In this document: positions 1 through 9,545 of the stretch, one piece after another
Numbering within the stretch: position 1 is the first letter of the stretch
Layout of the letters: each line of letters begins with the position of its first letter
Origin: Candidatus Thiodiazotropha endoloripes
GTDB taxonomy: Bacteria > Pseudomonadota > Gammaproteobacteria > Chromatiales > Chromatiaceae
Length of the DNA stretch: 64,000 bases
NCBI GenBank assembly: GCA_001709035.1
Contig: LVKA01000011.1
Coordinates: 372,001-436,000, forward strand
Direction of reading: 5' to 3'
Made by a program: the position numbers and the translations under genes
The notes under the pieces: generated by a model
Told to the model about the DNA's origin: nothing
The model's database searches: none
The model's input: the letters and a program-made list of their open reading frames with translations, nothing else

Positions 1-1016
1 ATGGCGGAAGCCTTGTCGTCAGAGTGTGATCTGGCGAGGGTCTCAAAGCCATCCCCATCGATGATGCGTGCCCGCAGGGTTTCCAAGCGCTGGCGAGCTT
101 CGTCATCGGAGACGATCTCATTGGTGTTGATCAGAATATGACGGGCATGTGTCTGGTTGATGATCATTTTCTGGCCACCTTTCACTTCGGCCAGTTTGAC
201 GATATGGAAGCCAGAGGCATTGCGGATTGGGGTACTGATAGTGTCCGCCTCCATCTCATCGACCACACTGGTGAACAGGCTGGGTATCCTTGAGGTCTCA
301 ACCCAGCCCAGGTCCCCCCCCTCCAGGGCCTGGCGACCATCCGAGTGGCGTATCGCCAGTTCACTGAAATCACCACCCTCAAGCAGTTGCTGATGGATAT
401 CGGCTGCCTGTTTTTTTGCTGCCTGTACATCCTGGGGGGAGGCCCCTTCCGGTGTTGCGATCAGTATGTGCAACAGCCGTACGGCGGTTCTCTGGCGGCT
501 TGAGCCCATCTCCCGGGCAAGAAAATTCTTGATATCCTGTTCGGTGATGACGATCCGGTTGATCACCTCTTTCTGTTTCAGGCGGTTTATCAGGATATCT
601 TCCCGCAACTGTTCCCGGAACAGGGGGAAACTGATGCCGTCCATTTCCAGAGTTTCGCGAAGTTGCAGCAGGGTGATGTTGTTGGTTTCGGCAATATTGG
701 CGATTGCCTTGGTGACGGTGGCGTCATCCACACTCAATCCCAGTTGGCTGGCAGCCTGCAGTTGCAATCGTTTGGCGATCATGCGTTCCAGGATCTGCTC
801 CTGGATGATCTTCATCGGCGGCAGGTTGTTCCGCTTTTGCGACATCTGGGCCAGCATTTCCCGGGTTTTATTGTCGAGTTCGCTTTTCGCAATGATGTCG
901 TCGTTGACAATCGCCACGATGTAATCGAGCTCTTTCACCGCCGCCGATGAAATGGTGCTGGAGAACAGCAGGCCGAGCAGCAGAAGCATTGAGATGGATG
1001 AGGATCGCTCAGACAT
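1..1016 (-). CDS. surA: Periplasmic chaperone and peptidyl-prolyl isomerase SurA, C-terminus cut off
   Basis: SurA escorts unfolded outer-membrane proteins across the periplasm to the Bam complex. About 338 residues are visible. They comprise a hydrophobic signal peptide (about residues 8-26), the SurA N-terminal chaperone region (about 30-150), one complete parvulin domain (about 175-280, with the typical LLHILIATPEG opening and a GGDLGW motif), and the start of a second parvulin domain (ARHILI). The left window edge removes the rest. The start codon lies 2 bp beyond the lptD stop, the usual lptD-surA operon. LptD is itself a SurA-dependent client. Family assignment is secure; only the length is unknown. 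Confidence 0.95.
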   Translation of the reverse strand, partial: MSERSSSISMLLLLGLLFSSTISSAAVKELDYIVAIVNDDIIAKSELDNKTREMLAQMSQKRNNLPPMKIIQEQILERMIAKRLQLQAASQLGLSVDDATVTKAIANIAETNNITLLQLRETLEMDGISFPLFREQLREDILINRLKQKEVINRIVITEQDIKNFLAREMGSSRQRTAVRLLHILIATPEGASPQDVQAAKKQAADIHQQLLEGGDFSELAIRHSDGRQALEGGDLGWVETSRIPSLFTSVVDEMEADTISTPIRNASGFHIVKLAEVKGGQKMIINQTHARHILINTNEIVSDDEARQRLETLRARIIDGDGFETLARSHSDDKASA

Positions 1017-1018
1017 GA

Positions 1019-3310
1019 CTATCGCTCAGGCTGGTAACCATAGATGGACTCCTCCAGTTCCCGGTCAGCCTGCTGACCCAGTGAACCGAGACCCCGCAAC
1101 TCAAGTTGCAGCATAAATCGCGACTCCTCTTCTTCATCTTTATCCTCATTGGCCACATAGCGCTGGTAAAAGGTTCTGAGTTTCCAGCAGCAGCGGCCAC
1201 CATACTCGAAACCTACTATTCTATTCATATTCCTATCATAAAGGTATGAGTGCTTCCATTTTCCGAACACACTGAGTTGCTGGCCAAAGGGCCAGTAGAC
1301 CGAAACATCCAGATCCTCGATCGAATTCCGCTTGAAATTGTAATCGACATTGAACAGCTGATGGGCTGCCGTACGGTAGCGCAGGGTGAAGCGGCCCTTG
1401 TCGATATTATCCTCTTCCAGGTGCGGGTTTCTGCGCAGGCTCAGGCTGGTCTGCCAGGCTGAACCGAAGCGGGCTGCCAATTCTGCCACAATCGCTGACG
1501 ATGGGTCTTCCTCTGTTGAACCGGTCAGCTGAACCTCCCGGTCTTCGGCATAGTAGATCTGACCGATACTGGCGCGTAATCGTTCCAGACCGTTATCGGC
1601 CTGGAACCAGCGGGTGGTCAGACCGAAGGCGAGCTGGTTGGCATCACCGAACCGGTCACTGCCGGTAAACCGGTTCTGTTTGAACAGATTGGAGAATTTC
1701 AGGTCCAGGTCGGCGGTGTCGAAATCCGGGATGTCCGATTGATCATCATGTTCGGCATACAGATAGTAGAGCCTGGGTTCCAACGTCTGGTAGGCATTGC
1801 GGCCGAACCAGGAGGTCTCGCGTTCGAACACCAGCCCGCTGTCGAGACTGAAGGCCGGTACAAAATAGTCCGGTTTGCTCTCTTCAGCGGGATCGTCAAG
1901 CTGCAGATCGTACGCAGCGTAGTTGAGGCTCAGGTTGGGTGTCAGATGGCCCCAGCTGCGGCGCATGGGCAGACTGATGCTGGGGCGTAGAATCAGTCGT
2001 TCACCGTTGGTCAGCGTGTCGTGTTTGAAGTGGGTGTATTCGCCGCGAAAACCAAGATTGATACCAAATGGGTTGTCATAGCTGCGGTAGCTGGTATGCA
2101 GTTGTGGCAGTCGGCGATAGGGGCGGCTGCTCTGACTCAGGGTCTCATCGATGGTCTGAAAACTCTGCACTCTGCCGAGCAAATGCCAGTTGCCGAGGCG
2201 ATAACGGATCTCGCCTACCCGTTCCAGGTTACGGGTACTGGTGATCGCCAGGCCGGTGCCGAAGTCATCCAGATAGTCACTGTCACTCACCGCATCGGTT
2301 TCGATGCGGGTGGTCATGCCCTTGATCGGTCGACTGATATGATAGAAGCGTAAAGCGCGTCGCTCTTCTCCGTGGTCCGGACTCTCAAGCTGGTCGTTGG
2401 GTAGATACTCACCACTGATCTCTGCCTGTTGTCGGCGACCAAGATAGCGAAACTCGGCCCCCATCATGAGTCCCCGTTTACTCATCCAGCGAGGGGTCAG
2501 GGTGGCATCGTAGTTGGGTGCCAGATTGAAATAGTATGGGGTGGAGAGCTCTGTGCCCCGTCGGTTGGAAGAGCCTGCCGAGGGGATCAGAAAACCGGTT
2601 TTTCTGCGATCATCCACAGGAAAGGTGAAATAGGGCAGGTAGAGTATCGGCACACGGCCGAGCCTTAGCCGGGCATGTGTGGCGCTGCCCCAGCCTTCCG
2701 CCATATCGATCTCCAGGTCTGCAGCGGCGAGACTCCAGTCGTTATTACCGGGGGGGCAGGTGGTGTAGGTGACACCCTGATAGTTTGACTGCTGCTTATT
2801 GAGCAGTTCGACTTTGCTTGCCGCGCCCCGGGCATTGGCGGCGGTCAGACGAAACTCCACCTGATCAAGCCAGCCACGCTGGTTGTCCAGTTCCAGATAA
2901 CCCTGGTCGGCGCTGAAGCGGAGTCCTGGCTGATGGACGAAAAGATGACCGAACAGCTCTGCAGCTCGACGTGTTTCGAAATAGGTTAATCGGTCAGCTT
3001 CCGCATAGCCATCGAGCCGCCAGAGTTTTACCGCGCCACTCAATTCTGTCTGCGCCGAATTTTGATCGTGGCTGATCTGGTCGGCACTCAGTTGTATCGG
3101 CTGTTGTGGGACGGGCCTTTGCGGTATTGCGTCGTCATGTTGAAGTATTTGGCTTGAGCAGCCAGTCCAATTGATCCCCTGGTCCAGTCTGGAGAGGTCC
3201 GCGGTGTTGACAACACAAGGCCAGAGCAGTGACAGGCTGAACCAGCAGGCCATCTTAACGGCTTTGCCTGGCCCTCTCTCTGTTTTGCAATCGTATCTGC
3301 CGGTGGACAT
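1019..3310 (-). CDS. lptD: LPS-assembly protein LptD
   Basis: LptD is the outer-membrane barrel that, with LptE, inserts lipopolysaccharide into the outer leaflet. The 763-residue product has an N-terminal signal region, an OstA/jellyroll part (about 75-200) and a long C-terminal beta-barrel. Four cysteines sit where the family needs them for its two long-range disulfides: Cys51, Cys185 and the adjacent pair Cys707-Cys708. The N-terminus is uncertain. The ATG used gives a long charged leader, while the internal ATG at 3253 begins MACWFSLSLLWP and would give a more ordinary signal peptide. It is followed at once by surA. Confidence 0.95.
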   Translation of the reverse strand: MSTGRYDCKTERGPGKAVKMACWFSLSLLWPCVVNTADLSRLDQGINWTGCSSQILQHDDAIPQRPVPQQPIQLSADQISHDQNSAQTELSGAVKLWRLDGYAEADRLTYFETRRAAELFGHLFVHQPGLRFSADQGYLELDNQRGWLDQVEFRLTAANARGAASKVELLNKQQSNYQGVTYTTCPPGNNDWSLAAADLEIDMAEGWGSATHARLRLGRVPILYLPYFTFPVDDRRKTGFLIPSAGSSNRRGTELSTPYYFNLAPNYDATLTPRWMSKRGLMMGAEFRYLGRRQQAEISGEYLPNDQLESPDHGEERRALRFYHISRPIKGMTTRIETDAVSDSDYLDDFGTGLAITSTRNLERVGEIRYRLGNWHLLGRVQSFQTIDETLSQSSRPYRRLPQLHTSYRSYDNPFGINLGFRGEYTHFKHDTLTNGERLILRPSISLPMRRSWGHLTPNLSLNYAAYDLQLDDPAEESKPDYFVPAFSLDSGLVFERETSWFGRNAYQTLEPRLYYLYAEHDDQSDIPDFDTADLDLKFSNLFKQNRFTGSDRFGDANQLAFGLTTRWFQADNGLERLRASIGQIYYAEDREVQLTGSTEEDPSSAIVAELAARFGSAWQTSLSLRRNPHLEEDNIDKGRFTLRYRTAAHQLFNVDYNFKRNSIEDLDVSVYWPFGQQLSVFGKWKHSYLYDRNMNRIVGFEYGGRCCWKLRTFYQRYVANEDKDEEEESRFMLQLELRGLGSLGQQADRELEESIYGYQPER

Positions 3311-3639
3311 TATTGAGGAGATGTCTGCCTGATGCAGCAGCAGACTGGGGAACCTTTGTTGGTGCGGTGTTTCATACTGTTTGACGATTCTGACGTGGCC
3401 TGTTGCACTCTGCTCTTGGTTTGCACTGAGGGGTAAATAGGGTAACCGTCACTACTCGCAAGTGCTATTTAACCTGATCAAGTGGATTCAGGTGAAAGCC
3501 TGCCGGTGACTGCAAATCTGATTATTTGCGATAACCGTGCCGTACAACAGGTTCGCTATTGATAAATCATCACGCAGGCCGGGATAAATTCGCATAGAAT
3601 CTGCCGGACATCAAATTCTTCGCATCATGAGGATTGAGC
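3311..3639. other. Divergent intergenic region between lptD and the RND operon
   Basis: This stretch of about 330 bases must hold the promoters for lptD-surA (leftward) and the efflux operon (rightward). A weak rightward sigma70-like pair is visible: TTGATA at 3559-3564, an 18-bp spacer, and GATAAA at 3583-3588. No open reading frame or RNA gene is recognisable. Confidence 0.4.
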
Positions 3640-4821
3640 TTGACCACTGTTACCCGCCGTTTTCTGCTGAGCTTGGCGATTCTGATTGTCACCGTATTGA
3701 CCGTGCTGCTTCTGATTGCCACCCGGCCAGAGGCCAATATGGAGATCAAAGAGCCTGTGGTTACCCGGGTGGAAGTGACCCGTGTGGTGCAGCGTGATGT
3801 GCTGCCGGAAGTCTCCTATACCGGGGTGCTGCGTCCCCATCAGACCGCGTCATTGAGATTTGAGGTGTCCGGCGAATTGCTACAGCGTCATGTGGAGCCT
3901 GGGCAGAGAGTCGAGGCGGAGAGTCTGTTACTGCAGTTGGAGGATGCGGACTACCAGGATGCCTTGACTGAAGCCGCCTCACAGCTGAGTGAGACCCAGG
4001 CCACCTTGCAGCGTGATCAGAAGCTACTCGGACTGGCCAGGGAGAACCGACGTCTGGCTGAACGAGAATATGAGCGATTGGAAAAACTCGGCAAGGGCTC
4101 ACTGGCATCGGTTTCAACCCTTGAGAGCTCCCGTCAGCAACTGATCAATCTACAGGCTGAAGAGGCGCGTCTGGCATTCAGCCTGCAGAGTAACAGAGCA
4201 CGTATTGAACGACAGCGTGCAGCACACAGTCGTTCACAGCGGAATCTTGATCGCACCCGTCTACTGGCCCCCTTCAGTGGTCGGGTAAACCGGGTGATGG
4301 CGGAGGCCGGAGACTATGTGAGCGCCAATACCCTGGTGCTGGAGCTGATCGATACTAGTAATCTGGAGCTTCGGGTCGCAGTCAATGGTGACGTGGTGGC
4401 GGCGCTGGAATTGGGACAACAATTGGCTGTTGAGGTCGATGAGCAACAGGTAAGTGGAAAGCTGATCGCCCTGCAATATGATCCGGACAGTCAGACCCAT
4501 ACCCATCCATTACGCATTCAGGTTGAAAACAGGGGCCTGATTCCGGGGCAGCTGGGGCAGGTCAAACTGCCATTGAAAGAGAGAAAAGCGGCCTTGGTTG
4601 TACCCGCTTCAGCACTGCTGCGCGAAGAGGGTAAGCACTATGTGTTTCTGATCAGGGACAATCAACTGGTCCGTCAGGAGATTATCCCCGGATTGCGCTA
4701 TGGGGAGCTGCAGATCGTGCAGCATGGCCTGCAGCCGAATCAGCAACTGGTGGCACGGGATGTGGACGTGTTGAGTGAGGGTAATGAGGTGCAGATAGAG
4801 GATCTCAAGCCGGATGATTGA
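3640..4821 (+). CDS. RND efflux periplasmic adaptor (membrane fusion protein)
   Basis: Adaptor of a tripartite RND exporter of the AcrA/MdtA/HlyD-like family; it links the inner-membrane pump to an outer-membrane channel. An N-terminal transmembrane/signal segment (FLLSLAILIVTVLTVLLLIA) is followed by a biotinyl-lipoyl-like half motif (ASLRFEVSGELLQRHVEPGQ), a long coiled-coil hairpin (about 110-200), the second lipoyl half (LLAPFSGRVNRVMAEAGDYV), and beta-barrel and membrane-proximal domains. I chose the TTG at 3640 because AGGA at 3630-3633 sits 6 bases upstream; the TTG at 3634 would touch that site. The 3' end overlaps the pump gene by 8 bp, so the two are translationally coupled. The substrate is unknown. 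Confidence 0.88.
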   Translation: MTTVTRRFLLSLAILIVTVLTVLLLIATRPEANMEIKEPVVTRVEVTRVVQRDVLPEVSYTGVLRPHQTASLRFEVSGELLQRHVEPGQRVEAESLLLQLEDADYQDALTEAASQLSETQATLQRDQKLLGLARENRRLAEREYERLEKLGKGSLASVSTLESSRQQLINLQAEEARLAFSLQSNRARIERQRAAHSRSQRNLDRTRLLAPFSGRVNRVMAEAGDYVSANTLVLELIDTSNLELRVAVNGDVVAALELGQQLAVEVDEQQVSGKLIALQYDPDSQTHTHPLRIQVENRGLIPGQLGQVKLPLKERKAALVVPASALLREEGKHYVFLIRDNQLVRQEIIPGLRYGELQIVQHGLQPNQQLVARDVDVLSEGNEVQIEDLKPDD

Positions 4822-7800
4822 TTTCTCCATTCGTAATCCGCTGATCGTCAACCTGTTGCTGGTCATCATCCTGATGGCCGGGCTGGTCTCCTGGTACGCC
4901 ATGCCTCAGGAGATGTTTCCTGTGGTGGAGCAGGACAAGGTCAGTATCAAGACCCTCTTCGAGGGGGCATCACCTGAAGAGGTCGAGCGACAGATTACCC
5001 TGCCGATCGAACAGGAGCTGGATGGCCTGGCCGATATCGATGTGATCAGCTCCACCAGCAATGAGAGTCTGTCCAACATTCTGATCGAGTTGAAAAGCGG
5101 TTCTGATGTGGACAACTTCATGCGCAAAGTGCGTACCGCACTCGACCAGGTGGATGATCTGCCTTCAGAGGCGGAAGAGCCGGAACTGGCCAGGCTTGAA
5201 ACCCGCTTTCCGGTCATCTCTGTCAGTCTCTATGGTGAGATATCCCGAGGTGAACTCTATCTGCTGGCCGAGCAGATCAAGGATGAGTTGATACAGATAC
5301 CCGGCACGGCTTCGGTCGGAGTGGCCGGTGACCGGGAGTGGGAGATCTGGGTAGTGGTCGATCCTCAGGTGCTGGCTGCCCGGGGTGTCTCCCTGAATCT
5401 GATCTCCAAGGCGCTGCGCAACAATCTGCGCGATCTTCCCGGCGGCACCTTGAAGTCCAGCGGTGGGGATATCCGCTTGCGAGGTATGGGAGTGCCTCCC
5501 GATCCGCAACGGATGGCTGCGATTGTTTTGCGTAGCAACGAAATGGGTGGGCAGCTGCGATTAGGAGATCTTGCTCAGGTTCAGCTGCGTCATGAGGAGG
5601 CGCAGACCCTGGGGCGCTTCAATGGCAAAGCCTCTGTTAATCTGACCCTCAACAAAACCAGTCAGGCCAGTACCATCGAAGTGGCCAAACTGGTTCGGGC
5701 CTATGTGGCTGAGCGCCAGCAATCTCTGCCGGCCGGTGTGAGGCTGGGGCTGTTCAGTGATCTTTCTGTTTACGTCAAAAACCGTCTTGAGACGGTGAAA
5801 TCATCCGGCATCGTTGGTCTGGCGCTGGTCTTGCTGGCGCTCTATCTGATGCTCAACTTCCGTGTGGCGTTTATCACCGCACTGGGTATTCCGGTCTCTT
5901 TTCTGGTGGCTGTCATCGCCCTCTATATGTTGGGTTACAGCATCAACATGGTCTCCCTGTTCGCCTTTCTGATTGCACTGGGATTGATCGTGGATGATGC
6001 GATCATCGTCAGTGAGAATGTCTATCGCCATCTGGAGTCGGGTGAATCGCCCACCTATGCGGCAACCCAGGGAACCCGTGAGGTCTACTGGCCAGTGGTT
6101 GCCTCCACCTCGACAACCATTGCCGCATTCATGCCGATGTTCGCGATCGGTGGAACCATGGGAGCCTTTATATCGGTGATCCCGGTGGTGGTCACTTCAT
6201 CACTGATGGGATCACTGCTGGAGGCGTTCGGGGTTCTGCCATCCCATGCGAAAGAGTTCTTACGCAAAGCGAAAACCCGTAAACAAGGCAGGATCGATTG
6301 GTCGGCACTTAACCGGCGCTATACCCAGCTGTTGCGCAAGTGTCTCGACTACCGCTATCCGGTTGCCATGTTGAGTGTGGGTGTGTTGGCGATTGCCGTT
6401 ACCTTTGCGGCCACCAGGGTGCCGTTTCTGCTGTTCGGCCATGTGGATGTAGGGCAGTTCTTCGTCAACATCGAGGCGCCGAGCACCTACAGTATCGATG
6501 AAGCATCACGACTGGCTGATAAGCTGGAAGAGACGTTGATGCAGACCATTGGTGATGATGAACTGGAGACCCTGCTGACCAATGTGGGTGTGATGTTCAT
6601 CGACTTTCATCGGGTGCGCATGGGGAGTCGCTACATTCAGCTGATTGTGGATCTGAAAAAGCAGAAGCCTAAGGGTTTCATCGAACGCTGGATCTCGCCG
6701 GTAGTCAGTCTGAAGTTCACCAGGGAGGGGAGCCGGGATCGCAGCTCTGCCGAGGTGATCGATGCGGTGCGTCAGGCACTGCAACAGGTCCCGGGTATAC
6801 AGCGGATGTCGATACTGCGTGCCCAGGGTGGGCCGGCAGGTGCCGATTTGGAGGTTGGTGTTCTGGGTGAGTCTGTTACTCAGATCAGTCGCAGTGCAGA
6901 ATCGATTCGCAGTTTTGTCGAGCGGCTACCGGGTATTTCGGATGCCCGCCAGGATATGGACCCGGGCAAGCTTGAGTATCGCTATGAACTGAACGAGCGG
7001 GGGCGCCGCTTGGGGCTGACTCAAACCCAATTGGCGGACGCGGTGCGAACCGGTTTTCTCGGACTCAAGCTCTCCTATGTGAGCTGGCAGGATAAGCGCA
7101 TACCGGTACGTCTGATCTATGATGACGAGTTGCGTCATGATGCGGGTGCTTTGTCACGTCTGCCGTTCACCCTGGACGATGGGCGCACGGTCTATCTTGG
7201 CGATGTGGCGGACATTCAGGAAGCCCGGGGTTTCAATAGCATCAATCGGCGCAACCTGAGTCGATTGGCGACCGTGACCGCTGAAGTGGATGCCAAGATC
7301 ACCACGCCGAATCAGGTGATCGAGCAGATCAAGAGCGAGTTCTCCAGTCTGCCAGAGGAGCAACGCATCATCTTTCTCGGCGAGAAGAAAAAAGCCCAGG
7401 AGTCGATGGCAGGGATGAAGCGGGCCGGGATTATCGCCCTGGCGGTGATCTTTTTTATTCTGGCCGCACTGTTCAAGTCACTGCTCGACCCATTGGTGGT
7501 GATGTTTGCCATACCCTTCGGTGCAATTGGAGTCATCTTCGGTCACTGGTTGTTCGACTTCAATCTGCAGTTTTTATCCTTGATCGGTTTTCTTGCGTTG
7601 ACCGGTATTGTTGTTAATGATTCATTGATTCTGATCGATTTCGCCAAACGCCTCAGACGTGAAGGTTGGGAAAGAAAAGAGGCGATGGTGGAGGCGGGAA
7701 GGGTTCGTATAAGACCCATACTGCTGACTACCGCAACCACCTTCCTGGGAATCTCGCCACTGATCTTTTTTGCAACCGGTCAGACCGCGTTTCTCTCGCC

Positions 7801-7957
7801 GATGGCGGTCAGCCTGGGATTCGGTCTGGTTTTTGCGACCCTGCTGATCCTGCTGGCGCTTCCCTGTTTCTATCTGATCGCTGATGATCTGCGCAACCGG
7901 GTTTCAAAACGGCAGAAGAGTGAAACAAGTCAGGATTATGTTGCTGAGAACCCTTAA
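4814..7957 (+). CDS. RND multidrug-type efflux pump, inner-membrane permease
   Basis: A 1047-residue AcrB/MdtB-class transporter that uses proton flow to expel substrates through the adaptor encoded just upstream. TM1 is near residues 10-30. The periplasmic porter domain follows, with the usual FPVVEQDKVSI and GASPEEVERQIT start. The TM4 proton-relay segment reads GLIVDDAIIVSENVYRH with its Asp-Asp pair, and the mirrored second-half segment reads GIVVNDSLILIDFAKR. The length is typical. No outer-membrane factor gene accompanies the pair, so a TolC-like channel must be encoded elsewhere. The substrate cannot be told; the branch with a single short adaptor often handles drugs or lipids. Confidence 0.9.
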   Translation: MIDFSIRNPLIVNLLLVIILMAGLVSWYAMPQEMFPVVEQDKVSIKTLFEGASPEEVERQITLPIEQELDGLADIDVISSTSNESLSNILIELKSGSDVDNFMRKVRTALDQVDDLPSEAEEPELARLETRFPVISVSLYGEISRGELYLLAEQIKDELIQIPGTASVGVAGDREWEIWVVVDPQVLAARGVSLNLISKALRNNLRDLPGGTLKSSGGDIRLRGMGVPPDPQRMAAIVLRSNEMGGQLRLGDLAQVQLRHEEAQTLGRFNGKASVNLTLNKTSQASTIEVAKLVRAYVAERQQSLPAGVRLGLFSDLSVYVKNRLETVKSSGIVGLALVLLALYLMLNFRVAFITALGIPVSFLVAVIALYMLGYSINMVSLFAFLIALGLIVDDAIIVSENVYRHLESGESPTYAATQGTREVYWPVVASTSTTIAAFMPMFAIGGTMGAFISVIPVVVTSSLMGSLLEAFGVLPSHAKEFLRKAKTRKQGRIDWSALNRRYTQLLRKCLDYRYPVAMLSVGVLAIAVTFAATRVPFLLFGHVDVGQFFVNIEAPSTYSIDEASRLADKLEETLMQTIGDDELETLLTNVGVMFIDFHRVRMGSRYIQLIVDLKKQKPKGFIERWISPVVSLKFTREGSRDRSSAEVIDAVRQALQQVPGIQRMSILRAQGGPAGADLEVGVLGESVTQISRSAESIRSFVERLPGISDARQDMDPGKLEYRYELNERGRRLGLTQTQLADAVRTGFLGLKLSYVSWQDKRIPVRLIYDDELRHDAGALSRLPFTLDDGRTVYLGDVADIQEARGFNSINRRNLSRLATVTAEVDAKITTPNQVIEQIKSEFSSLPEEQRIIFLGEKKKAQESMAGMKRAGIIALAVIFFILAALFKSLLDPLVVMFAIPFGAIGVIFGHWLFDFNLQFLSLIGFLALTGIVVNDSLILIDFAKRLRREGWERKEAMVEAGRVRIRPILLTTATTFLGISPLIFFATGQTAFLSPMAVSLGFGLVFATLLILLALPCFYLIADDLRNRVSKRQKSETSQDYVAENP

Positions 7958-8065
7958 CCCATAAGAGTCTTCGTATTCTATGCGCCCTTTGAGGTGTACT
8001 GGAGCGGCAGAGTGAACCGGGAAATGAGTTGTTGCTCCCATAGTTGGTTTCTCAAGCCAGGGATT

Positions 8066-8143
8066 CTAGGGTCTGTTAACACTAATCCAATATGCCCTTC
8101 AGGCCTAACAGGGCCTATAGGGTTAGTGTTAACAGGCCCTAAG
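8066..8143. repeat. Short palindromic element with TGTTAACA arms (copy 1)
   Basis: The left arm at 8066-8088 and the right arm at 8120-8142 are near-perfect inverted repeats carrying a CTGTTAACACTAA core and a TAGGG end. The inner part also folds (GCCC against GGGC), so the whole 76-bp unit can form one hairpin. The same arms bound a much larger unit at 14680-15056, which shows this is a dispersed family. It has no coding capacity and looks like a non-autonomous mobile or REP-like element. Confidence 0.7.
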
Positions 8144-8166
8144 TTCAAGGATGACTGATTTATTTA

Positions 8167-8234
8167 CCACGAAGAGCACGAAGCACACGAAGAGATGAGA
8201 GAAAAGTACTTCGTGCTCTTCGTGTCCTTCGTGG
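8167..8234. repeat. Inverted array of CACGAAG units
   Basis: Three heptamer-like CACGAAG units at 8167-8192 face three inverted units (CTTCGTG) at 8209-8234 across a 16-base loop. A further direct copy (CCACGAAGGTCACGAA) occurs at 8335-8350, ending 2 bases before the ATG of the GxxExxY remnant. From general knowledge, such CACGAAG repeats are often found near GxxExxY-family genes, and the arrangement here fits that. It can form a long stem in RNA or single-stranded DNA. Confidence 0.7.
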
Positions 8235-8352
8235 TGCAAAAGACCGGCGGACTTAACCTGGTAATGAATAGGCGGCTCGTGCAGTTGACTCATCATGTCG
8301 GATGATCAGAATTCAAGGATAATTTGATTTTTTACCACGAAGGTCACGAAAG

Positions 8353-8547
8353 ATGGAATTTGATGAACTCTCGAATCGAGTGACTGGATGTGCACTTGAG
8401 GTCCATCGTGAACTTGCTCCTGGCCTATCCAGCACTCAGCAACCATTTGTGTACATTTGCGGAGTGAATTGTCTCTTGGTTATACAAGAACAGGTGACGA
8501 GCCTTTACCGATTCTGTACATTCCTCCGCATCAGATTTATCAGGTAG
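8353..8547 (+). pseudogene. Remnant of a GxxExxY (PDDEXK_3-like) protein gene
   Basis: The first 28 codons read like the conserved start of GxxExxY-family proteins: MEFDELSNRVTGC, then ALEVHREL and PGL. Intact members continue with the GxxExxY signature and a nuclease-like fold over about 120 residues. Here the reading runs into GLSSTQQPF, which lacks the Glu and Tyr, and the rest to residue 64 shows no family features. Downstream coding space is taken by amgK. I therefore read it as a 5' fragment left by deletion or decay. The flanking CACGAAG repeats support the identity. The family's function is unproven. Confidence 0.65.
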
Positions 8548-8564
8548 CAGCATTTGGAGTCTTC

Positions 8565-9545
8565 ATGCCACAACGTATCGCGCAGCTCAAAAATTGGCTG
8601 AACACACTTCCGGAGATCGGCGACTACTCCTTTGAGCCGGCTTCCGGTGATGCCAGCTTTCGACGCTATTTTCGCATCGGTGTGAGTAATGGCAGTTATA
8701 TCGCAATGGATGCGCCAACTGACAAAGAGGATACAAAGCCTTTCATTCAAATTGCGAATGAATTTGAACGTATCGGATTGAATGTGCCTCATATTCATGC
8801 CATGAACCTGGAGCAAGGTTTTCTGTTGCTTGAGGATCTGGGAGATGTGCTCTATCTGGATCGTTTGAATCCCCAGACAGTGGATCATCTCTATGGTGAT
8901 GCACTGGCGGCACTGGTGACCCTGCAGGCCAATGGTCCGCGACGCGGGTTGCCCCAATATGACAGGAATCTGCTGATCAATGAGATGGCGCTGTTTCGTG
9001 ACTGGTTGTTGGAAGCTCATCTGAAACTGCAGTTGAGTCAAGATGAGCGGCAGTTACTGGATGAGCTGTTTCAGCTATTGGCTGACAATGCACTGCAACA
9101 GCCCCAGGTCTGTGTGCACCGGGATTACCACTCACGCAATCTGATGGTCGTTGATTCCCACAACCCCGGTGTTATCGACTTCCAGGATGCGGTGATCGGT
9201 CCGGTCACCTACGATCTGGTCTCGATGCTGAAGGATTGTTATATCGAATGGCCACCCGAACAGGTGGAGGCCTGGGCAACGGGCTACTTTGAGTTGGCCT
9301 GCCAATCCGGTGTGCTTGCCGAGCAGGATGAGTCGAGCTTTCTGAGCTGGTTTGATCTGATGGGGGTACAGCGACATTTAAAGGCCAGCGGTATATTCGC
9401 CAGGCTGAACAAGCGCGATGGCAAACCCGGCTATCTGCAGGATATCCCTCGGACACTGGGTTATATCCTCGGGGTGGCGGATCGCTACCAGGCAACTCAA
9501 GATCTGGGTGAGTTTCTGCGTCATCGGGTCATGCCTGGCGTATAA
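8565..9545 (+). CDS. amgK: MurNAc/GlcNAc anomeric kinase AmgK (aminoglycoside-phosphotransferase fold)
   Basis: AmgK phosphorylates recycled N-acetylmuramate (and GlcNAc) at C1; MurU then makes UDP-MurNAc, bypassing de novo synthesis and the fosfomycin target. The 326-residue protein has the APH fold: a substrate/ATP lobe (PASGDASFRRYFR near residue 25), the catalytic loop VCVHRDYHSRNLMV and the metal-binding VIDFQDAVIGPVTYD. I chose ATG 8565, with GGAG 6 bases upstream; a longer frame opening at 8457 runs through the repeat debris and is not credible. In Pseudomonas it pairs with murU next to lptD. Here it lies near lptD but murU is about 36 kb away at 45659. Confidence 0.88.
   Translation: MPQRIAQLKNWLNTLPEIGDYSFEPASGDASFRRYFRIGVSNGSYIAMDAPTDKEDTKPFIQIANEFERIGLNVPHIHAMNLEQGFLLLEDLGDVLYLDRLNPQTVDHLYGDALAALVTLQANGPRRGLPQYDRNLLINEMALFRDWLLEAHLKLQLSQDERQLLDELFQLLADNALQQPQVCVHRDYHSRNLMVVDSHNPGVIDFQDAVIGPVTYDLVSMLKDCYIEWPPEQVEAWATGYFELACQSGVLAEQDESSFLSWFDLMGVQRHLKASGIFARLNKRDGKPGYLQDIPRTLGYILGVADRYQATQDLGEFLRHRVMPGV

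Noticed and set aside
8167-8350. CACGAAG repeats as a CRISPR array
   Set aside because: Units are about 8 bases, inverted relative to each other and without regular unique spacers, and no cas genes are present.
8457-8564. N-terminal extension of amgK
   Set aside because: These 36 codons lie in repeat/remnant sequence, and ATG 8565 has a proper ribosome site and matches the family start.
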